DNA of 64,000 bases from Thermofilum sp. NZ13. Lineage in GTDB: Archaea > Thermoproteota > Thermoprotei > Thermofilales > Thermofilaceae. Below the pieces are notes generated by a model. The model saw only the letters and a program-made list of their open reading frames with translations, was not told the DNA's origin and made no database searches. The translations under genes were made by a program, and so were the position numbers. The first letter of the stretch is position 1. Each line of letters opens with the position of its first letter. The DNA is taken from contig NDWX01000005.1 in assembly GCA_002855745.1 (NCBI GenBank), positions 1 through 64,000 on the forward strand, in the 5' to 3' direction. Shown here in pieces: positions 7,213 to 17,327 of the stretch.

Positions 7213-9306
7213 ATGGGAGCGCAGATTGTAGTTCAAAGCATCCCCCTCGTTGAGCAGATAATAGAGTTTTTCAAGGACTTCAGGAGCGCAGATGGCCGTG
7301 AGAAGTATCGAGAGCTCATCAGGCGGATGAGCGCCGAGAACAGCATCTCGCTCGTCGTGGACTTCGAGGATATCCTGAGTTACGATAAAACCCTCGCTGA
7401 CGCATTGATAGAAACGCCCGCAACTTTTCTCGAGGCGGCTTCGAAGGCCGTGTACGAGGTCATGGCCATCGAAAACGCAGAGTATGCACAGCGGGTGAAA
7501 AACTTCCATGTTAGAGTAAGAGGTCTGCCTGAGAACCTTCACGTCAAGATAAGGGATATTCGGGCTAAACACCTGGGGAAGTTCCTAGCCGTAGAGGGAA
7601 TCGTCACGAAAATCTCTCCAGTTAAGCAGGAGTTGATAGAGGGTGTTTTTAAGTGCAAGACATGCGGCTTCGAAGTCTCTGTTAAGCAGGAGCCAGAGGG
7701 GTTCACGAAACCATCTGTTTGCCCGAGGTGCGAGGAGGAGGGAAGAAAATCCCAGGGGTTTGTCCTAGAGGTGGAGAAGAGTACTTTTGCAGATATCCAG
7801 AAGTTTGTGCTACAGGAGAAGCCCGAGGAGCTTCCTCCGGGTCAGCTACCCAGATCCATCGAGGTAGTAGTTCGTGAAGACCTTGCCGATATCGTGCGTC
7901 CAGGCGACAGAGCCAAGGTCATCGGATTCGTGAGAGTAGAGGAGGACAAAAAGCTTCTAAAAAATACTCCTCCAATCTTCCACTCATACATCGAGGCAAA
8001 CTACATTGAGGTTGCAACTAAGGAAAGTTTAGACGTCGAAATTACGCCCGAGGACGAGAAGAAAATCCTCGAGCTGTCCAGGAGGAGCGATATAGAGGAG
8101 CTCGTGCTCAACTCCATAGCCCCATCGATATACGGCTATAAAGAGATCAAAAGAGCAATTGCGCTACTGCTGTTTGGCGGCGTGCCCAAAATCTACCCCG
8201 ACGGCGTAAGGGTCAGGGGCGACATACACGTTCTCTTGATAGGCGACCCTGGAACCGCTAAGAGCCAGCTCCTCAGGTATGTTGCCGGCCTAGCTCCCAG
8301 AGGAATATACACGTCCGGTAAGGGGGCTTCGGCAGCCGGTCTTACCGCTGCGGTTGTCCGCGAGAAGAACTCTGGGGAATTCTACCTCGAAGCTGGTGCC
8401 CTGGTCCTAGCGGACGGCGGCGTAGCTTGTATAGATGAGTTCGACAAGATGGAAGCTAGGGACCGGGTTAGCATTCACGAAGCAATGGAGCAGCAAACCG
8501 TGAGCATTGCAAAAGCAGGTATTGTCGCGACCCTCAATGCCCGCGCCTCCATCTTAGCAGCCGCAAACCCCGTGTTTGGGAGGTACCTGCCTGGAAGGAA
8601 CATATCCGAGAACATAGACCTGCCAGTAACCATCCTCTCGAGATTCGATCTGATATTCGTTATAAAGGACGTCCCCGACAGAGAGAGAGACAAGGAGCTC
8701 GCCCAGTACGTCGTGGACTTCCACGGTGAAACTTACCCTGATTTACTCAGCAAGACGATCCCAGCGGATCTGCTGAAGAAGTACATAGCCTATGCCCGGA
8801 AAAACGTCAGGCCGAAGCTATCGCCGGAAGCCAAGCAGAAGATTATAGACTACTATGTTGCGATGAGAGCGAGGAGCGAGGACCCGAACTCCCCAATCGC
8901 CATAACTCCGAGGCAACTGGAGGCCCTAATACGGCTGGCTGAGGCGAGGGCTAGGCTTCATCTCAGGACTATCGTCACCAGCGAAGACGCGGACGTAGCA
9001 ATAGAACTGATGGAATACTTCCTGAGAAACGTTGGCATCGACACAACGACGCGCACGATAGACATCGACACGATCATGACCGGTCAACCTAAGTCTCAAA
9101 GGGAGAAGCTCATAGCTGTCCTAGACACGATAAAGTTCCTTGTTAGGGAGAACAACGGTGAATGCGTAAGCATCGAAGACGTGATGAAAGAGGTGGCGGC
9201 GAAGGGGATCGATGAGCGCTTTGCCAAAGAGGTCATCGAGAAATTCACTGAAAGTGGAGAGTTGATGGAGCCTAGAAAAGGATGTATTAAGCCCGTTAAC
9301 CTTTGA
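7213..9306 (+). CDS. mcm: Replicative helicase MCM
   Basis: 697 residues, full length, starting just after the Gins23 stop. N-terminal domain with zinc ribbon CKTC...CPRC (about 153-175), then AAA+ core with Walker A GDPGTAKSQ (about 344), Walker B VACIDEFDKM, and arginine-finger motif SRFDLIF. The C-terminal winged helix ends with GCIKPVNL. It is the hexameric 3'-5' helicase at the fork. No intein or insertion is seen. Confidence 0.98.
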   Translation: MGAQIVVQSIPLVEQIIEFFKDFRSADGREKYRELIRRMSAENSISLVVDFEDILSYDKTLADALIETPATFLEAASKAVYEVMAIENAEYAQRVKNFHVRVRGLPENLHVKIRDIRAKHLGKFLAVEGIVTKISPVKQELIEGVFKCKTCGFEVSVKQEPEGFTKPSVCPRCEEEGRKSQGFVLEVEKSTFADIQKFVLQEKPEELPPGQLPRSIEVVVREDLADIVRPGDRAKVIGFVRVEEDKKLLKNTPPIFHSYIEANYIEVATKESLDVEITPEDEKKILELSRRSDIEELVLNSIAPSIYGYKEIKRAIALLLFGGVPKIYPDGVRVRGDIHVLLIGDPGTAKSQLLRYVAGLAPRGIYTSGKGASAAGLTAAVVREKNSGEFYLEAGALVLADGGVACIDEFDKMEARDRVSIHEAMEQQTVSIAKAGIVATLNARASILAAANPVFGRYLPGRNISENIDLPVTILSRFDLIFVIKDVPDRERDKELAQYVVDFHGETYPDLLSKTIPADLLKKYIAYARKNVRPKLSPEAKQKIIDYYVAMRARSEDPNSPIAITPRQLEALIRLAEARARLHLRTIVTSEDADVAIELMEYFLRNVGIDTTTRTIDIDTIMTGQPKSQREKLIAVLDTIKFLVRENNGECVSIEDVMKEVAAKGIDERFAKEVIEKFTESGELMEPRKGCIKPVNL

Positions 9307-9320
9307 TGGGAAGCTAGGAA

Positions 9321-11525
9321 ATGAGCGCTCAACTAGACCTACTCCTGGAGTACTTCCCACAGAGCATCGTAGAAACCTTAGTTAAGAGGCTGGGCTTAAC
9401 CCAGCTCTACCCCACGCAGGTAGAGGCTTTAAAAAGCGGGGTCCTGGACGGCCAGGACATTGTCCTATCTGCACCGACAGCTTCCGGTAAAACACTCGTG
9501 GCCGAGCTAGCCATGTTGAAGGCACTAACGAAAGGTGGGAAAGCGCTCTATATGGCTCCTTTGCGGGCTTTAGCTTCTGAGAAATACGACGAGTTCAGCA
9601 CGTTTTTCGGCGCATTTGGTTACAAGACGGCGATAAGCACAGGAGACTTCGACAGCGACGACCCGTGGCTCGAGAAGTACGACGTTATAGTGACTACAAA
9701 CGAGAAGGCCGACAGCCTCCTACGCCACAAGGCCAAGTGGTTCGACAGACTCACCCTAATAGTGGCGGATGAAATACACCTTCTCGGTTCTGACAGACGT
9801 GGAGCGACGCTCGAGGTTTTTCTTACGAGAGTGAAGCTCATGCCTAGGAAGCCGCAGTTACTCGGCCTCAGCGCGACGATCGGAAACCTCGAGGAGCTCG
9901 CGGAGTGGTTGCAGGCTAAGCCTGTGAGGGTGGATTGGAGGCCTGTACCACTCAAGGAAGGTGTGTACTACAACGGTGAAGTGTTCTACAGTGATAGTTC
10001 TTCCGTATCCCTTGAAGATCACGGAAGCCCGTTGTACGACTTGGCGCACGACACCCTTAGAGACGAAGGTCAGATGCTCGTGTTTAGCCCTACCCGCCGA
10101 TCGGCAGTTAGCGACGCGAAGAAGCTGGCCGCTGTAACCCTCAAGTTCATGAAGCCCCAAGAGTCCCGCGCTGTTCGGGATGTTGTAGCTAAACTTAAAT
10201 CGATTTACGCCGATAAGGTGACTCTCGAACTTCTAGCCTTGCTGCCGAGGGGCGTCGCATTTCACCACGCCGGGCTTGGATCGGAGGCTAGAAGCGTTGT
10301 TGAGAAACTCTTTAGGGATCGCTTAATCAAGGTTGTAGTAGCGACCCCCACCCTTGCCGCAGGTGTAAATCTCCCTGCGAGACGAGTGGTGATAACCGAC
10401 TATAGAAGGTTTAACGTGGAGATGGGCTACTACGAGAAAATACCGGTCATGGAGTACAAGCAGATGGCAGGTCGCGCGGGGAGGCCCCGCTATGACGAGG
10501 AGGGCGAGGCAATTCTCATTGCACGTTCCCTGCAGGAGCTGGAGTTCCTGTTCAATAAGTACATAAACGCGAAGCCTGAGAGGTTGCAGTCGCAGCTTTC
10601 CTCGGAGCCGATTCTTCGTTCTCACATTCTGTCAATTATAGCTACCTCAGATCAGGTCAGGAACATCTCCCAGCTTGAGAGGTTCCTCACTAGTTCCTTT
10701 TATTCGCATCAGAACAAGGACTACTTTTACATAGTCGAGCGGGCTAAGCTCATCCTCAAGAGGCTCGCCGGCGCCGGCTTTTTGGAGATAAACGGAGAGA
10801 ACATCGTTCCCACTCAGCTCGGTATAAGGGTAGCTGAGCTCTACATCGACCCGTTGACAGCAGTTCAGGGTCTCGAGTTCTTCAAGGCACGAGAAAGCGC
10901 TAGCGCTATAGCGTATCTGTTCCTTATTTCGAGGACCCCCGACGCCCAGACCGTCCACGTAAGGCGTGGAGACGAGGAGTGGTTGGAGGAAAAGTTAAAG
11001 GCGAAGGCCGGGGAGCTGGGCTTCGAGGTCCCGGACGACGAGGTTGAGTACGAGTTTTTCCTCCAACAGTTTAAGACCGCCCTGCTCCTCGAGGACTGGA
11101 TAAACGAGGTTCCAGAAGATGTGATTGTGGACAGGTACGATGTGGGGCCGGGCGACATATACTCCATCACGCTCACAGCTCAGTGGATCGCTTTTGCTCT
11201 CGCAGAAATAGCTAGGCTTTCGGGATACAACACCCACTCCGTCAACCTCGGTGTGCTCAGCAAGCGAATCGAGCACGGAGTCAAGGAAGAGCTCCTAGAG
11301 CTCGTATCCCTGAAAGGTATCGGGCGCGTGAGGGCTCGAAGCCTCTACAGCCACGGCTACAGATCTCTAATAGACCTGGTCGTAGCTTCCGAGGAGCAAC
11401 TGGCCAGAGTCCCTGGAATCGGAAAAGCACTCGCAAAAGCAATAAAAAAGCAACTTTCCGCCGAGGAAGAAGTCGAGGTTCCAAACGAGCGCACCCTGAG
11501 CGGTCTCGACCTATACCTAGACTAG
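9321..11525 (+). CDS. hel308: Hel308-type Ski2-like DNA helicase
   Basis: 734 residues. Q-motif TQLYPTQVEAL, Walker A APTASGKT (about 51-58), DEIH box (about 150), motif III SATIGN, motif VI QMAGRAGRP (about 390), winged helix, ratchet domain and C-terminal HhH (LKGIGRVRARSLY, VPGIGKALAK). In archaea it acts on stalled forks. It follows mcm by 15 nt, so gins23-mcm-hel308 probably form one operon. Confidence 0.95.
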   Translation: MSAQLDLLLEYFPQSIVETLVKRLGLTQLYPTQVEALKSGVLDGQDIVLSAPTASGKTLVAELAMLKALTKGGKALYMAPLRALASEKYDEFSTFFGAFGYKTAISTGDFDSDDPWLEKYDVIVTTNEKADSLLRHKAKWFDRLTLIVADEIHLLGSDRRGATLEVFLTRVKLMPRKPQLLGLSATIGNLEELAEWLQAKPVRVDWRPVPLKEGVYYNGEVFYSDSSSVSLEDHGSPLYDLAHDTLRDEGQMLVFSPTRRSAVSDAKKLAAVTLKFMKPQESRAVRDVVAKLKSIYADKVTLELLALLPRGVAFHHAGLGSEARSVVEKLFRDRLIKVVVATPTLAAGVNLPARRVVITDYRRFNVEMGYYEKIPVMEYKQMAGRAGRPRYDEEGEAILIARSLQELEFLFNKYINAKPERLQSQLSSEPILRSHILSIIATSDQVRNISQLERFLTSSFYSHQNKDYFYIVERAKLILKRLAGAGFLEINGENIVPTQLGIRVAELYIDPLTAVQGLEFFKARESASAIAYLFLISRTPDAQTVHVRRGDEEWLEEKLKAKAGELGFEVPDDEVEYEFFLQQFKTALLLEDWINEVPEDVIVDRYDVGPGDIYSITLTAQWIAFALAEIARLSGYNTHSVNLGVLSKRIEHGVKEELLELVSLKGIGRVRARSLYSHGYRSLIDLVVASEEQLARVPGIGKALAKAIKKQLSAEEEVEVPNERTLSGLDLYLD

Positions 11526-11601
11526 TCAACGCTCCTTGTCACTCGACCCATTTCAAAACATGCATGGTGTAAAAGCATAAGTGCATCTGCTACCGCCTAT
11601 G

Positions 11602-11656
11602 ATTGATGATGAAAAAACGCCGACAGAGAGATGACGATCAGGAGTACCTCTGACGT
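11602..11656 (+). ncRNA. C/D box sRNA candidate
   Basis: C box TGATGATGA (11604-11612), probable D' CCGA, C' GATGACGA (about 11631-11638), 12-nt guide, D box CTGA (11650-11653). TATA-like TAAAAGCATAAG lies about 30 nt upstream. The 3' end abuts the end of repeat copy D1 on the opposite strand. Target unknown. Confidence 0.6.
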
Positions 11657-11661
11657 CGCTC

Positions 11662-11738
11662 CCCCTTTTCTGCCCCCTGCTGGCCCCCTTAACTCCTCGT
11701 CATTCCTGGTCAGCCTCGGGGTTGCCCATGGGGCAGGC
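11662..11738 (-). repeat. Dispersed repeat, copy D1
   Basis: Minus-strand order GGGCAACCCCGAGGCTGA, AATGACGAGGAG, TTAAGGGGGCCAG, GGGGGCAGAAAAGG, alignable with copy D4 along its length and with D2, D3 and E at the 3' end. Its 5' side reads in frame PMGNPEADQE followed by TGA, resembling a tnpB 3' end. It follows the damaged gene remnant at 11735-11920 and may have inserted there. Confidence 0.6.
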
Positions 11739-11920
11739 TCCTCCACCTATCTACGGTTGGGAGCTTGTAGGGTAGCTTCGTTTCGGGCGTTACAACTGCG
11801 AGATCCTCGGTTACTATAAACACGTCGATCCCCCTTCTTCCTTAGCACCTCAGAGTACTTACGAACAATCCTGTAGAACAGGCCGTCGTAGCGGTTTTTA
11901 AGGACGCTCTCTGTTGGGCT
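11735..11920 (-). pseudogene. Truncated, frameshifted gene remnant
   Basis: The minus strand reads SPTESVLKNRYDGLFYRI, then VRKYSEVLRKK; dropping one G from a five-G run near 11831 restores GIDVFIVTEDLAVV, then TPETKLPYKLPTVDRW. The amino-acid character is protein-like on both sides of the shift. The 5' part is absent because the next gene starts there, and the 3' end runs into repeat D1. I do not recognise the family. A sequencing error in the G run would explain the shift but not the missing N-terminus. Confidence 0.5.
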
Positions 11921-11922
11921 TC

Positions 11923-13095
11923 GTGTCTGCGCAGGAAAGATTGATACGCGAGGGGATGAGAAGGTATCTTTCGAGGTTTTATGACCCTACTTACATCGAT
12001 GCGTTAGAGGAGGCTCTTCGTCGTCCAAGTTCTCGGTACTTTTTCCGCGTGAACCTCCTGAAAGCGGACCCAGTGGAGGTTGTGTCAAGGCTGAGAGAGG
12101 AGGGCTACGAAGTCCACATGCATCCAGCTGTTAGAGAAGCTATCTACGCGCGAGTCACAGGACCCCACAGTGTCCACTTACACAGGGGGAGAGTGGTGGT
12201 AGATTGGAACACTGCCGAGAGCGTTTACGTCGGGGCAAACGTCTACGCGCCGGGAGTCCAGAGGGTTATAGGAGCTGAAAAGGGGGATTTCGTCACGGTG
12301 GTGACCCCAAGCGGGCAACCAGTTGCGTCTGGGGTCCTGGAGATGAGCCCGGATGAAATATTCAGGGAAAGACGGGGGATCGCGGTGAGGGTGTTGAATT
12401 CCGTGTTTAAAGCTCCTTCGCTACGGGAACATCCACTGCATAAGGAGGGCTTAGTGTACCACCAGAGCCTGCCAAGCATGGTTGCAGTTAAGCTTCTGAA
12501 CCCCGAGCCTGGTTGGAGAGTATTGGATATGTGCGCTTCTCCAGGCGGGAAAGCGACCCACGCAGCTATACTCATGGAGGATAAGGGAGAGGTTATCGCT
12601 GTGGATAGGTCGGCTAGTAAGGTTAGGGTTATCGATGAGAACGCGGCCCGAATGGGGCTAAAATCCGTTAAAACAATTCAATACGACTCCCGGTACATCA
12701 CGGACGTCCTAGACACAGGTAGTGTTGATGCCGTTATACTTGACCCCCCTTGTACCACTCTAGGTGTGAGGCCGAAGCTGCGCTACACGAGGGACAGTAC
12801 TGATGTTCACAGGCTTGCAGAGTACCAGCGTCAGTTCATTACTGAGGCTGCTAAGGTTCTAAGGAAAGGGGGGCTATTACTCTTCACCACTTGTACTCTT
12901 ACACCGCACGAGAACGAGATGAATGTGCTTTTCTCGATGAAATTAGGTTTCAGGCCGCTCAGGATTAACCCTCCTCTTCTTCTGCGTAAACCTTTACTGG
13001 GAATAGAGGGGACCGTGTTCGACCCTGTGTACAACGACACCCCTGGCTTTTTCATCTCGCTGATGAGGCTCGAGGAGAGGCAACAATATTATTAA
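11923..13095 (+). CDS. NSUN-type RNA (cytosine-5) methyltransferase with PUA domain
   Basis: 390 residues from GTG 11923, about 25 nt after a TATA (GGTTTTTAAGG at 11893), so probably leaderless; a TTG at 11914 is the alternative. A PUA-like domain occupies about 95-165, before the Rossmann core with MCASPGGKATH, the catalytic loop DPPC and the second Cys in TTCTLT. The PUA insertion is the NSUN6-like arrangement, used for tRNA C72 in other organisms; substrate here is inferred. Confidence 0.9.
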   Translation: MSAQERLIREGMRRYLSRFYDPTYIDALEEALRRPSSRYFFRVNLLKADPVEVVSRLREEGYEVHMHPAVREAIYARVTGPHSVHLHRGRVVVDWNTAESVYVGANVYAPGVQRVIGAEKGDFVTVVTPSGQPVASGVLEMSPDEIFRERRGIAVRVLNSVFKAPSLREHPLHKEGLVYHQSLPSMVAVKLLNPEPGWRVLDMCASPGGKATHAAILMEDKGEVIAVDRSASKVRVIDENAARMGLKSVKTIQYDSRYITDVLDTGSVDAVILDPPCTTLGVRPKLRYTRDSTDVHRLAEYQRQFITEAAKVLRKGGLLLFTTCTLTPHENEMNVLFSMKLGFRPLRINPPLLLRKPLLGIEGTVFDPVYNDTPGFFISLMRLEERQQYY

Positions 13096-13125
13096 GGGCC
13101 TCTTCGTTAAAAGGTGGGTGATTGT

Positions 13126-13839
13126 ATGTTCCCAGCAGCACCCATGGCTGGGTATGACAGAGCTATAACGATATTCAGCCCCGAGGGCAGGCTCTACCAG
13201 GTCGAGTACGCCTACGAAGCTGTGAAGAGGGGGATGACAGCTCTCGGGGTCAAGGCCTCCGACGGTGTCGTGCTGGCGGTCGAGAAGCGTAGCGCATCCC
13301 CCCTTGTAGAGGGCACTGAGAAGATAAAGAAAATAGACGATCACGTCGGCGTGGCTTTCGCTGGGCTCTTCGGGGATGCTCGCGTCCTAATTGACCAGGC
13401 CCGCGTCTATGCTCAAACCCACCGCTTGGTTTACGGAGAACCCATACCCATAGAGCTTCTTGTAAAACGCATCTGCGACATCAAGCAGGTGTACACCCAG
13501 CACGGCGGCGTTAGACCTTTTGGCGTAGCTTTTCTCTTTGCAGGCATCGATAGGAAGGGGCCGCATCTCATCCAAACAGATCCCGGTGGAACCTACTTGA
13601 GATGTAAAGCTAGGGCTATAGGAGCAGGTGCCCAGAAGGCGCTGGATCTCTTCACAAAGGAGTACCACGAAGATATAAAGATAGACGAGGCAGTGCTACT
13701 TGCACTGCGGGGTCTGAGGGAGGCCATGGAGGAGGGCTTCGCGGCCGAGAACATAGAGCTAGCCAAAATAGACATATACGAGAAAAGCTTCAAGATATTC
13801 AGCCCAAGCGAGGTAAGCGCCCTCATCTCAAAGCTTTAG
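13126..13839 (+). CDS. psmA: Proteasome alpha subunit
   Basis: 237 residues from ATG 13126, eight bases after AAGGTGGG; GTG 13114 is in frame but leaves no room for that RBS. N-terminal [20 protein letters not shown] is the alpha-subunit gate signature. It forms the outer rings of the 20S core. It heads the classic archaeal superoperon with SBDS and exosome genes. Confidence 0.97.
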   Translation: MFPAAPMAGYDRAITIFSPEGRLYQVEYAYEAVKRGMTALGVKASDGVVLAVEKRSASPLVEGTEKIKKIDDHVGVAFAGLFGDARVLIDQARVYAQTHRLVYGEPIPIELLVKRICDIKQVYTQHGGVRPFGVAFLFAGIDRKGPHLIQTDPGGTYLRCKARAIGAGAQKALDLFTKEYHEDIKIDEAVLLALRGLREAMEEGFAAENIELAKIDIYEKSFKIFSPSEVSALISKL

Positions 13840-13889
13840 GCACACAAGTATTTATTTACAAACCCTGCTTCTGCTTTTTTGAGGCCGTT

Positions 13890-14594
13890 ATGTCGAAGAA
13901 GAAGCTAAGCATTGCGAGGCTCGAGAAAGGTGGAAAGAGGTTTGAAATATTCGTCGACGCCGAGAAGGCCTGGGCGCTGAAAAACGGCGAAAAAATCAAC
14001 GTTAGGGAGGTTGTAGAGGGAGAATTCATTTACTCCGACGCGAAACAGGGGCTAAAGGCTTCAGAAGTTGACCTCAAGAGGGTTTTCGGTACTTCGGATC
14101 CCTACGCGATAGCTGAAACTATTATAAAGAAAGGAGAGCTCCTGCTGACAGCCGAACAGCGCCGCGAGCTCATCGAGTCGAAGAGGCGCCAGATAATTGA
14201 GTTCCTGTCGCGTAACACGATTGACCCCAGGACGAACACCCCTATTCCCCCCAAGAGAATCGAACTCGCGCTCGAGGAAGCAAAGGTGAGCATCGACCCC
14301 TTTAAACCAGTCGAAGTGCAGGTGAATGACGTAATAAAAGCCCTGCGAATGATCCTGCCGCTAAAGGTGGCAAGAGCAATAATGGCTGTTAACATCCCGG
14401 CACCCTACGTTGGGAAGGCCCACAGCGCGCTTTCCAAATTCGGCAAAATCCTGCGGGAAAGCTACTCCTCCGACGGCTCGCTGAATGCTGAGCTCGAGAT
14501 ACCTGCCGGGATGCAATCATCTCTCATGGAGCTAGTCGCGAGCCTCACGAGAGGCCAGGGAGAGGTTAGGTTGCTACGAACAGAGCAGGTGTGA
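13890..14594 (+). CDS. Ribosome maturation protein SBDS (Sdo1)
   Basis: 234 residues. N-terminal FYSH domain ([14 protein letters not shown]...[15 protein letters not shown]), central three-helix domain and C-terminal ferredoxin-like domain. It helps release aIF6 from the 50S subunit. It precedes rrp4 by four bases, a conserved archaeal linkage. A TATA-like ATTTATTTA lies at 13849. Confidence 0.96.
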   Translation: MSKKKLSIARLEKGGKRFEIFVDAEKAWALKNGEKINVREVVEGEFIYSDAKQGLKASEVDLKRVFGTSDPYAIAETIIKKGELLLTAEQRRELIESKRRQIIEFLSRNTIDPRTNTPIPPKRIELALEEAKVSIDPFKPVEVQVNDVIKALRMILPLKVARAIMAVNIPAPYVGKAHSALSKFGKILRESYSSDGSLNAELEIPAGMQSSLMELVASLTRGQGEVRLLRTEQV

Positions 14595-14598
14595 GCAG

Positions 14599-15297
14599 AT
14601 GACCTTGTACGTGAAAGACAGGCAGATCGTCATCCCGGGGGACCCCATCGGCGAGCAGGGTAAATTCAGCATAGAAGGCCACGTGTACCGCGTCAACAAG
14701 AAGTTTTTCTCCAAGGTCCTCGGCGTTGTTTACATCGATCCAGACCGCAAAATCGTGAGAGTCATTCCACTCAAGGGCAAATATATTCCAGTTGAAGGGC
14801 ACAGAGTCATCGGGAAGGTCGTCGAGGTGGGACTCACTAACTGGATCGTCGACATAAACTCTCCCTATGAAGCCATCCTCCCCGTCAGCGAGGTGACGTC
14901 AAAACCAGTTAACATATCTAGAAACGAGTTGGCCAAGATACTTGACGAGGGTGATCTTATCCTTGCAAAGGTGATATCTTTCGATTACACAAAGGACCCT
15001 GTCATCAGCATCAAGGAATCCAAGCTTGGAAAGATACCCAAGGGCTCCCTCGTGGAGATAAGCCCTCAGAAGGTTGCCAGGATAATCGGAAGGAAGGGAT
15101 CCATGGTGTCGCTAATCGAGGAAATGCTAGGAGTAAAGCTCATCGTCGGCCAGAATGGCAGAATAGTAGTCGTCGGCGATGATCCCTTAAAAGAGGAGAT
15201 AGCTGTGCTTGCAATAAAGAAGATCGAGGCAGAAGCCCATATAACCGGTCTCACAGATAGAATCAGGGAGTTTATAGAGTCGAGGCTGAGAGAATGA
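14599..15297 (+). CDS. rrp4: Exosome cap subunit Rrp4
   Basis: 232 residues. N-terminal domain, S1 domain in the middle ([20 protein letters not shown]) and a C-terminal KH domain with GRKGSM. Rrp4 sits on the hexameric Rrp41/Rrp42 ring and binds poly(A)-rich RNA. Its stop overlaps the rrp41 start by four bases (ATGA). Confidence 0.97.
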   Translation: MTLYVKDRQIVIPGDPIGEQGKFSIEGHVYRVNKKFFSKVLGVVYIDPDRKIVRVIPLKGKYIPVEGHRVIGKVVEVGLTNWIVDINSPYEAILPVSEVTSKPVNISRNELAKILDEGDLILAKVISFDYTKDPVISIKESKLGKIPKGSLVEISPQKVARIIGRKGSMVSLIEEMLGVKLIVGQNGRIVVVGDDPLKEEIAVLAIKKIEAEAHITGLTDRIREFIESRLRE

Positions 15298-16040
15298 CAA
15301 AGGCGAAAAATGTGAAACTGATCGACGAGAACGGCAGGAGGACGGACGGTCGCTTACCAGATGAGATGCGGCCGCTGAGGGTTGAATCCGGTATTTTAAA
15401 AAACGCAGACGGCTCCGCGTACGTGGAACTAGGAAACAACAAGGTTGTTGCTGCCGTCTACGGCCCTCGAGAGGTCACACCTAGACATGAGGCGCTGAGC
15501 GATAGGGCTCTTCTGAGGTGCAGGTACGCGATGTTACCCTTCAGCGTCGCGGATAGGAAGAGCCCTCAGCCTACGCGCCGCGAGATAGAGCTCTCAAAGG
15601 TCATCCGCGAGGCTCTTGCACCGGCAATTTTCCTCAATGAGTATCCAAGGACCGCTATTGATGTTTTCATCAACGTATTGGAGGCTGACGGCGGCACCAG
15701 GACGGCCAGCATTATTGCCGCTTCAGTGGCGCTGGCTGACGCCGGGATAGCTATGAGAGATCTTGTCGCGGCTATTGCTGTTGGAAAAATCGGCGACATC
15801 CTCGTGCTCGACATCAACGGCCTCGAGGATCAGTACGGTGACGGCGATATGCCTATCGCTATGATGCCGAAATTGGGAGAAATCACCCTCATACAGGCCG
15901 ATGGCGTATATACCCCGCAGGAGGTGGAGCAGGCTGTGGCCATGGCCTCGAGAGCGATCAAGAGAATCTACGAAGAGCAGGTTAAGGCGCTTAAAAGCAA
16001 ATATGAAGCCGTAAGATTAGAGGTGGGGAAAGATGAGTGA
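15294..16040 (+). CDS. rrp41: Exosome catalytic subunit Rrp41
   Basis: 248 residues, RNase PH fold. Early motif [17 protein letters not shown]/phosphate-binding PTRREIELS, and the catalytic acidic cluster [15 protein letters not shown]. It is the phosphorolytic subunit that pairs with Rrp42. Translationally coupled at both ends: ATGA with rrp4 and an 8-nt overlap with rrp42. Confidence 0.97.
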   Translation: MTKAKNVKLIDENGRRTDGRLPDEMRPLRVESGILKNADGSAYVELGNNKVVAAVYGPREVTPRHEALSDRALLRCRYAMLPFSVADRKSPQPTRREIELSKVIREALAPAIFLNEYPRTAIDVFINVLEADGGTRTASIIAASVALADAGIAMRDLVAAIAVGKIGDILVLDINGLEDQYGDGDMPIAMMPKLGEITLIQADGVYTPQEVEQAVAMASRAIKRIYEEQVKALKSKYEAVRLEVGKDE

Positions 16041-16863
16041 TGCAGTTTCAAGACTAAGGATTCTACCGGTTGTTAAAAAAGAGCTGCTGGTAGCTTCGCT
16101 TAGGAAAGGGGTGCGGCTCGACGGCCGAAAACCCGAGGAGATTAGACAACTGAGCCTGGAAAACGGCGTGATCACCAAGGCTGAAGGTTCCTCTATAGCC
16201 AGGCTTGGCGACACGAAAGTCATAGCCGGAGTGAAGCTGAGCATAGGGAATCCCTTTAGCGATACTCCTGATGAGGGAGTGTTGATAGTCAACGCTGAAC
16301 TTTCACCACTCGCTTCACCCCTCTTCGAGCCTGGACCCCCGGGAGAAGAAGACATCGAGCTGGCAAGGGTTATTGACAGAGGGCTTAGAAGCGCAGGAGT
16401 GATAGAGCTTTCAAAGCTGGCGATAATACCGGGCTCTAAGGTTTGGTCCGTATTCATAGATATTTACCCCTTGGACCACGCTGGGAACATACTCGACGCT
16501 GCAGGTTTAGCCGCGATGAGTGCTCTTCTCAATGCAAAGATCCCAAAGACCAATGTCGAGAACGGAAGAATATCCATTCTCGACGAAAAGATCCCGTTAC
16601 CTGTAAAAAGCAGAGTCGTGTTCGTAACGGTTGCTAAGATAGGAGAGTACCTTGTCGTCGACCCGTCGCTGGAGGAGGAAATAGCCAGTGACACGAAAAT
16701 TACATTCAGCATAACAGAGGACGGGAGAATATGCGCTATTCAAAAGAGCGGCGAAGGTTCCTTGAAGCCGAGCGAACTGCTCAAAGCCAGAGACCTAGCT
16801 CTGGAGGCAGCAAAGAACCTGTTTCCATTGCTTCCGCCTTTACCGGTTCAACAGTCTGCATAA
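16033..16863 (+). CDS. rrp42: Exosome subunit Rrp42
   Basis: 276 residues, RNase PH fold with the Rrp42 pattern [16 protein letters not shown] and [20 protein letters not shown]. Lacks the catalytic Asp cluster of Rrp41 and acts as its structural partner. Last gene of the psmA-SBDS-rrp4-rrp41-rrp42 run. Repeat copy E begins within a few bases of its stop. Confidence 0.97.
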   Translation: MSDAVSRLRILPVVKKELLVASLRKGVRLDGRKPEEIRQLSLENGVITKAEGSSIARLGDTKVIAGVKLSIGNPFSDTPDEGVLIVNAELSPLASPLFEPGPPGEEDIELARVIDRGLRSAGVIELSKLAIIPGSKVWSVFIDIYPLDHAGNILDAAGLAAMSALLNAKIPKTNVENGRISILDEKIPLPVKSRVVFVTVAKIGEYLVVDPSLEEEIASDTKITFSITEDGRICAIQKSGEGSLKPSELLKARDLALEAAKNLFPLLPPLPVQQSA

Positions 16864-16867
16864 GTAG

Positions 16868-16912
16868 CACCTCTTTTTCCGGTCCCCACTCATGCTTACC
16901 TCGATCTTTCCT
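16868..16912 (-). repeat. Dispersed repeat, copy E (partial)
   Basis: The minus strand reads AAAGATCGAGGTAAG, then AGTGGGGACCGGAAAAAGAG and GTGCT, matching the 3' half of D2 and D4. It ends at the rrp42 stop codon and faces copy B, which is on the plus strand 220 nt away, so this intergenic gap holds two oppositely oriented copies. Confidence 0.45.
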
Positions 16913-16988
16913 TCTTGTCCAGCGCTGGCACAGATTATCTCCGAGCGCGACGCGTGGGCATGGCCTAGTCGAGCACAGCCTGTGTGAA

Positions 16989-16997
16989 TGCTTATAA
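16989..16997 (+). promoter_or_regulatory. TATA box in front of repeat copy B
   Basis: GCTTATAAC. Transcription from about 17015 would cross copy B and continue to the L37ae gene, so copy B may be transcribed as part of a ~200-nt leader or small RNA. Confidence 0.4.
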
Positions 16998-17127
16998 CCC
17001 CTTCTCGCGCTTAGCGGCGATAGTCGAGATATGCGCCGAGGTCTGGGATTGCGTGGCGAGGCGGCTGTCGAGGCGCCGAGGCAAAGCCCCGCCGTACAGC
17101 CCCGAGCGGGCGCAATTTGGCGGGACT

Positions 17128-17203
17128 GGCCGAAGGCGCAGAGCCCATGAGTACCCCGAAGAGGGGGCCCCTGATCAGTGAAGGGGTGGATGAGCCAGGC
17201 GCG
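17128..17203 (+). repeat. Dispersed repeat, copy B
   Basis: Nearly the same as copy C over its whole length: GGCCGAAGGCGC, GAGCCCATGA, GGCCC, GATCAGTGAAGGGGT, GATGAGCCAGGCGCG. One frame reads AEGAEPMSTPKRGPLISEG then VDEPGA, matching copy C at the protein level. That suggests a common origin in the 3' end of a tnpB-type gene. GC-rich flanking sequence from 17030 may belong to the same relic. Confidence 0.7.
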
Positions 17204-17237
17204 AGCCCCATGGCATCCTAAAGCCAATGTAGGGATC

Positions 17238-17324
17238 ATGGGAAAAGTCACGGAACTCGCGAAGAAAGAAAAGGAAGAGCATAAAGAATTTATTGAGAGA
17301 TGGAATTCGGCGTGTGGTGTTTAA
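17238..17324 (+). CDS. Possible 28-residue ORF upstream of L37ae
   Basis: ATG 17238 opens a highly charged peptide (MGKVTELAKKEKEEHKEF...) that stops four bases before the L37ae ATG. A TATA-like CCTAAAGCC lies about 22 nt upstream. No family recognised. It could be a leader peptide or chance. Confidence 0.25.
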   Translation: MGKVTELAKKEKEEHKEFIERWNSACGV

Positions 17325-17327
17325 GCT

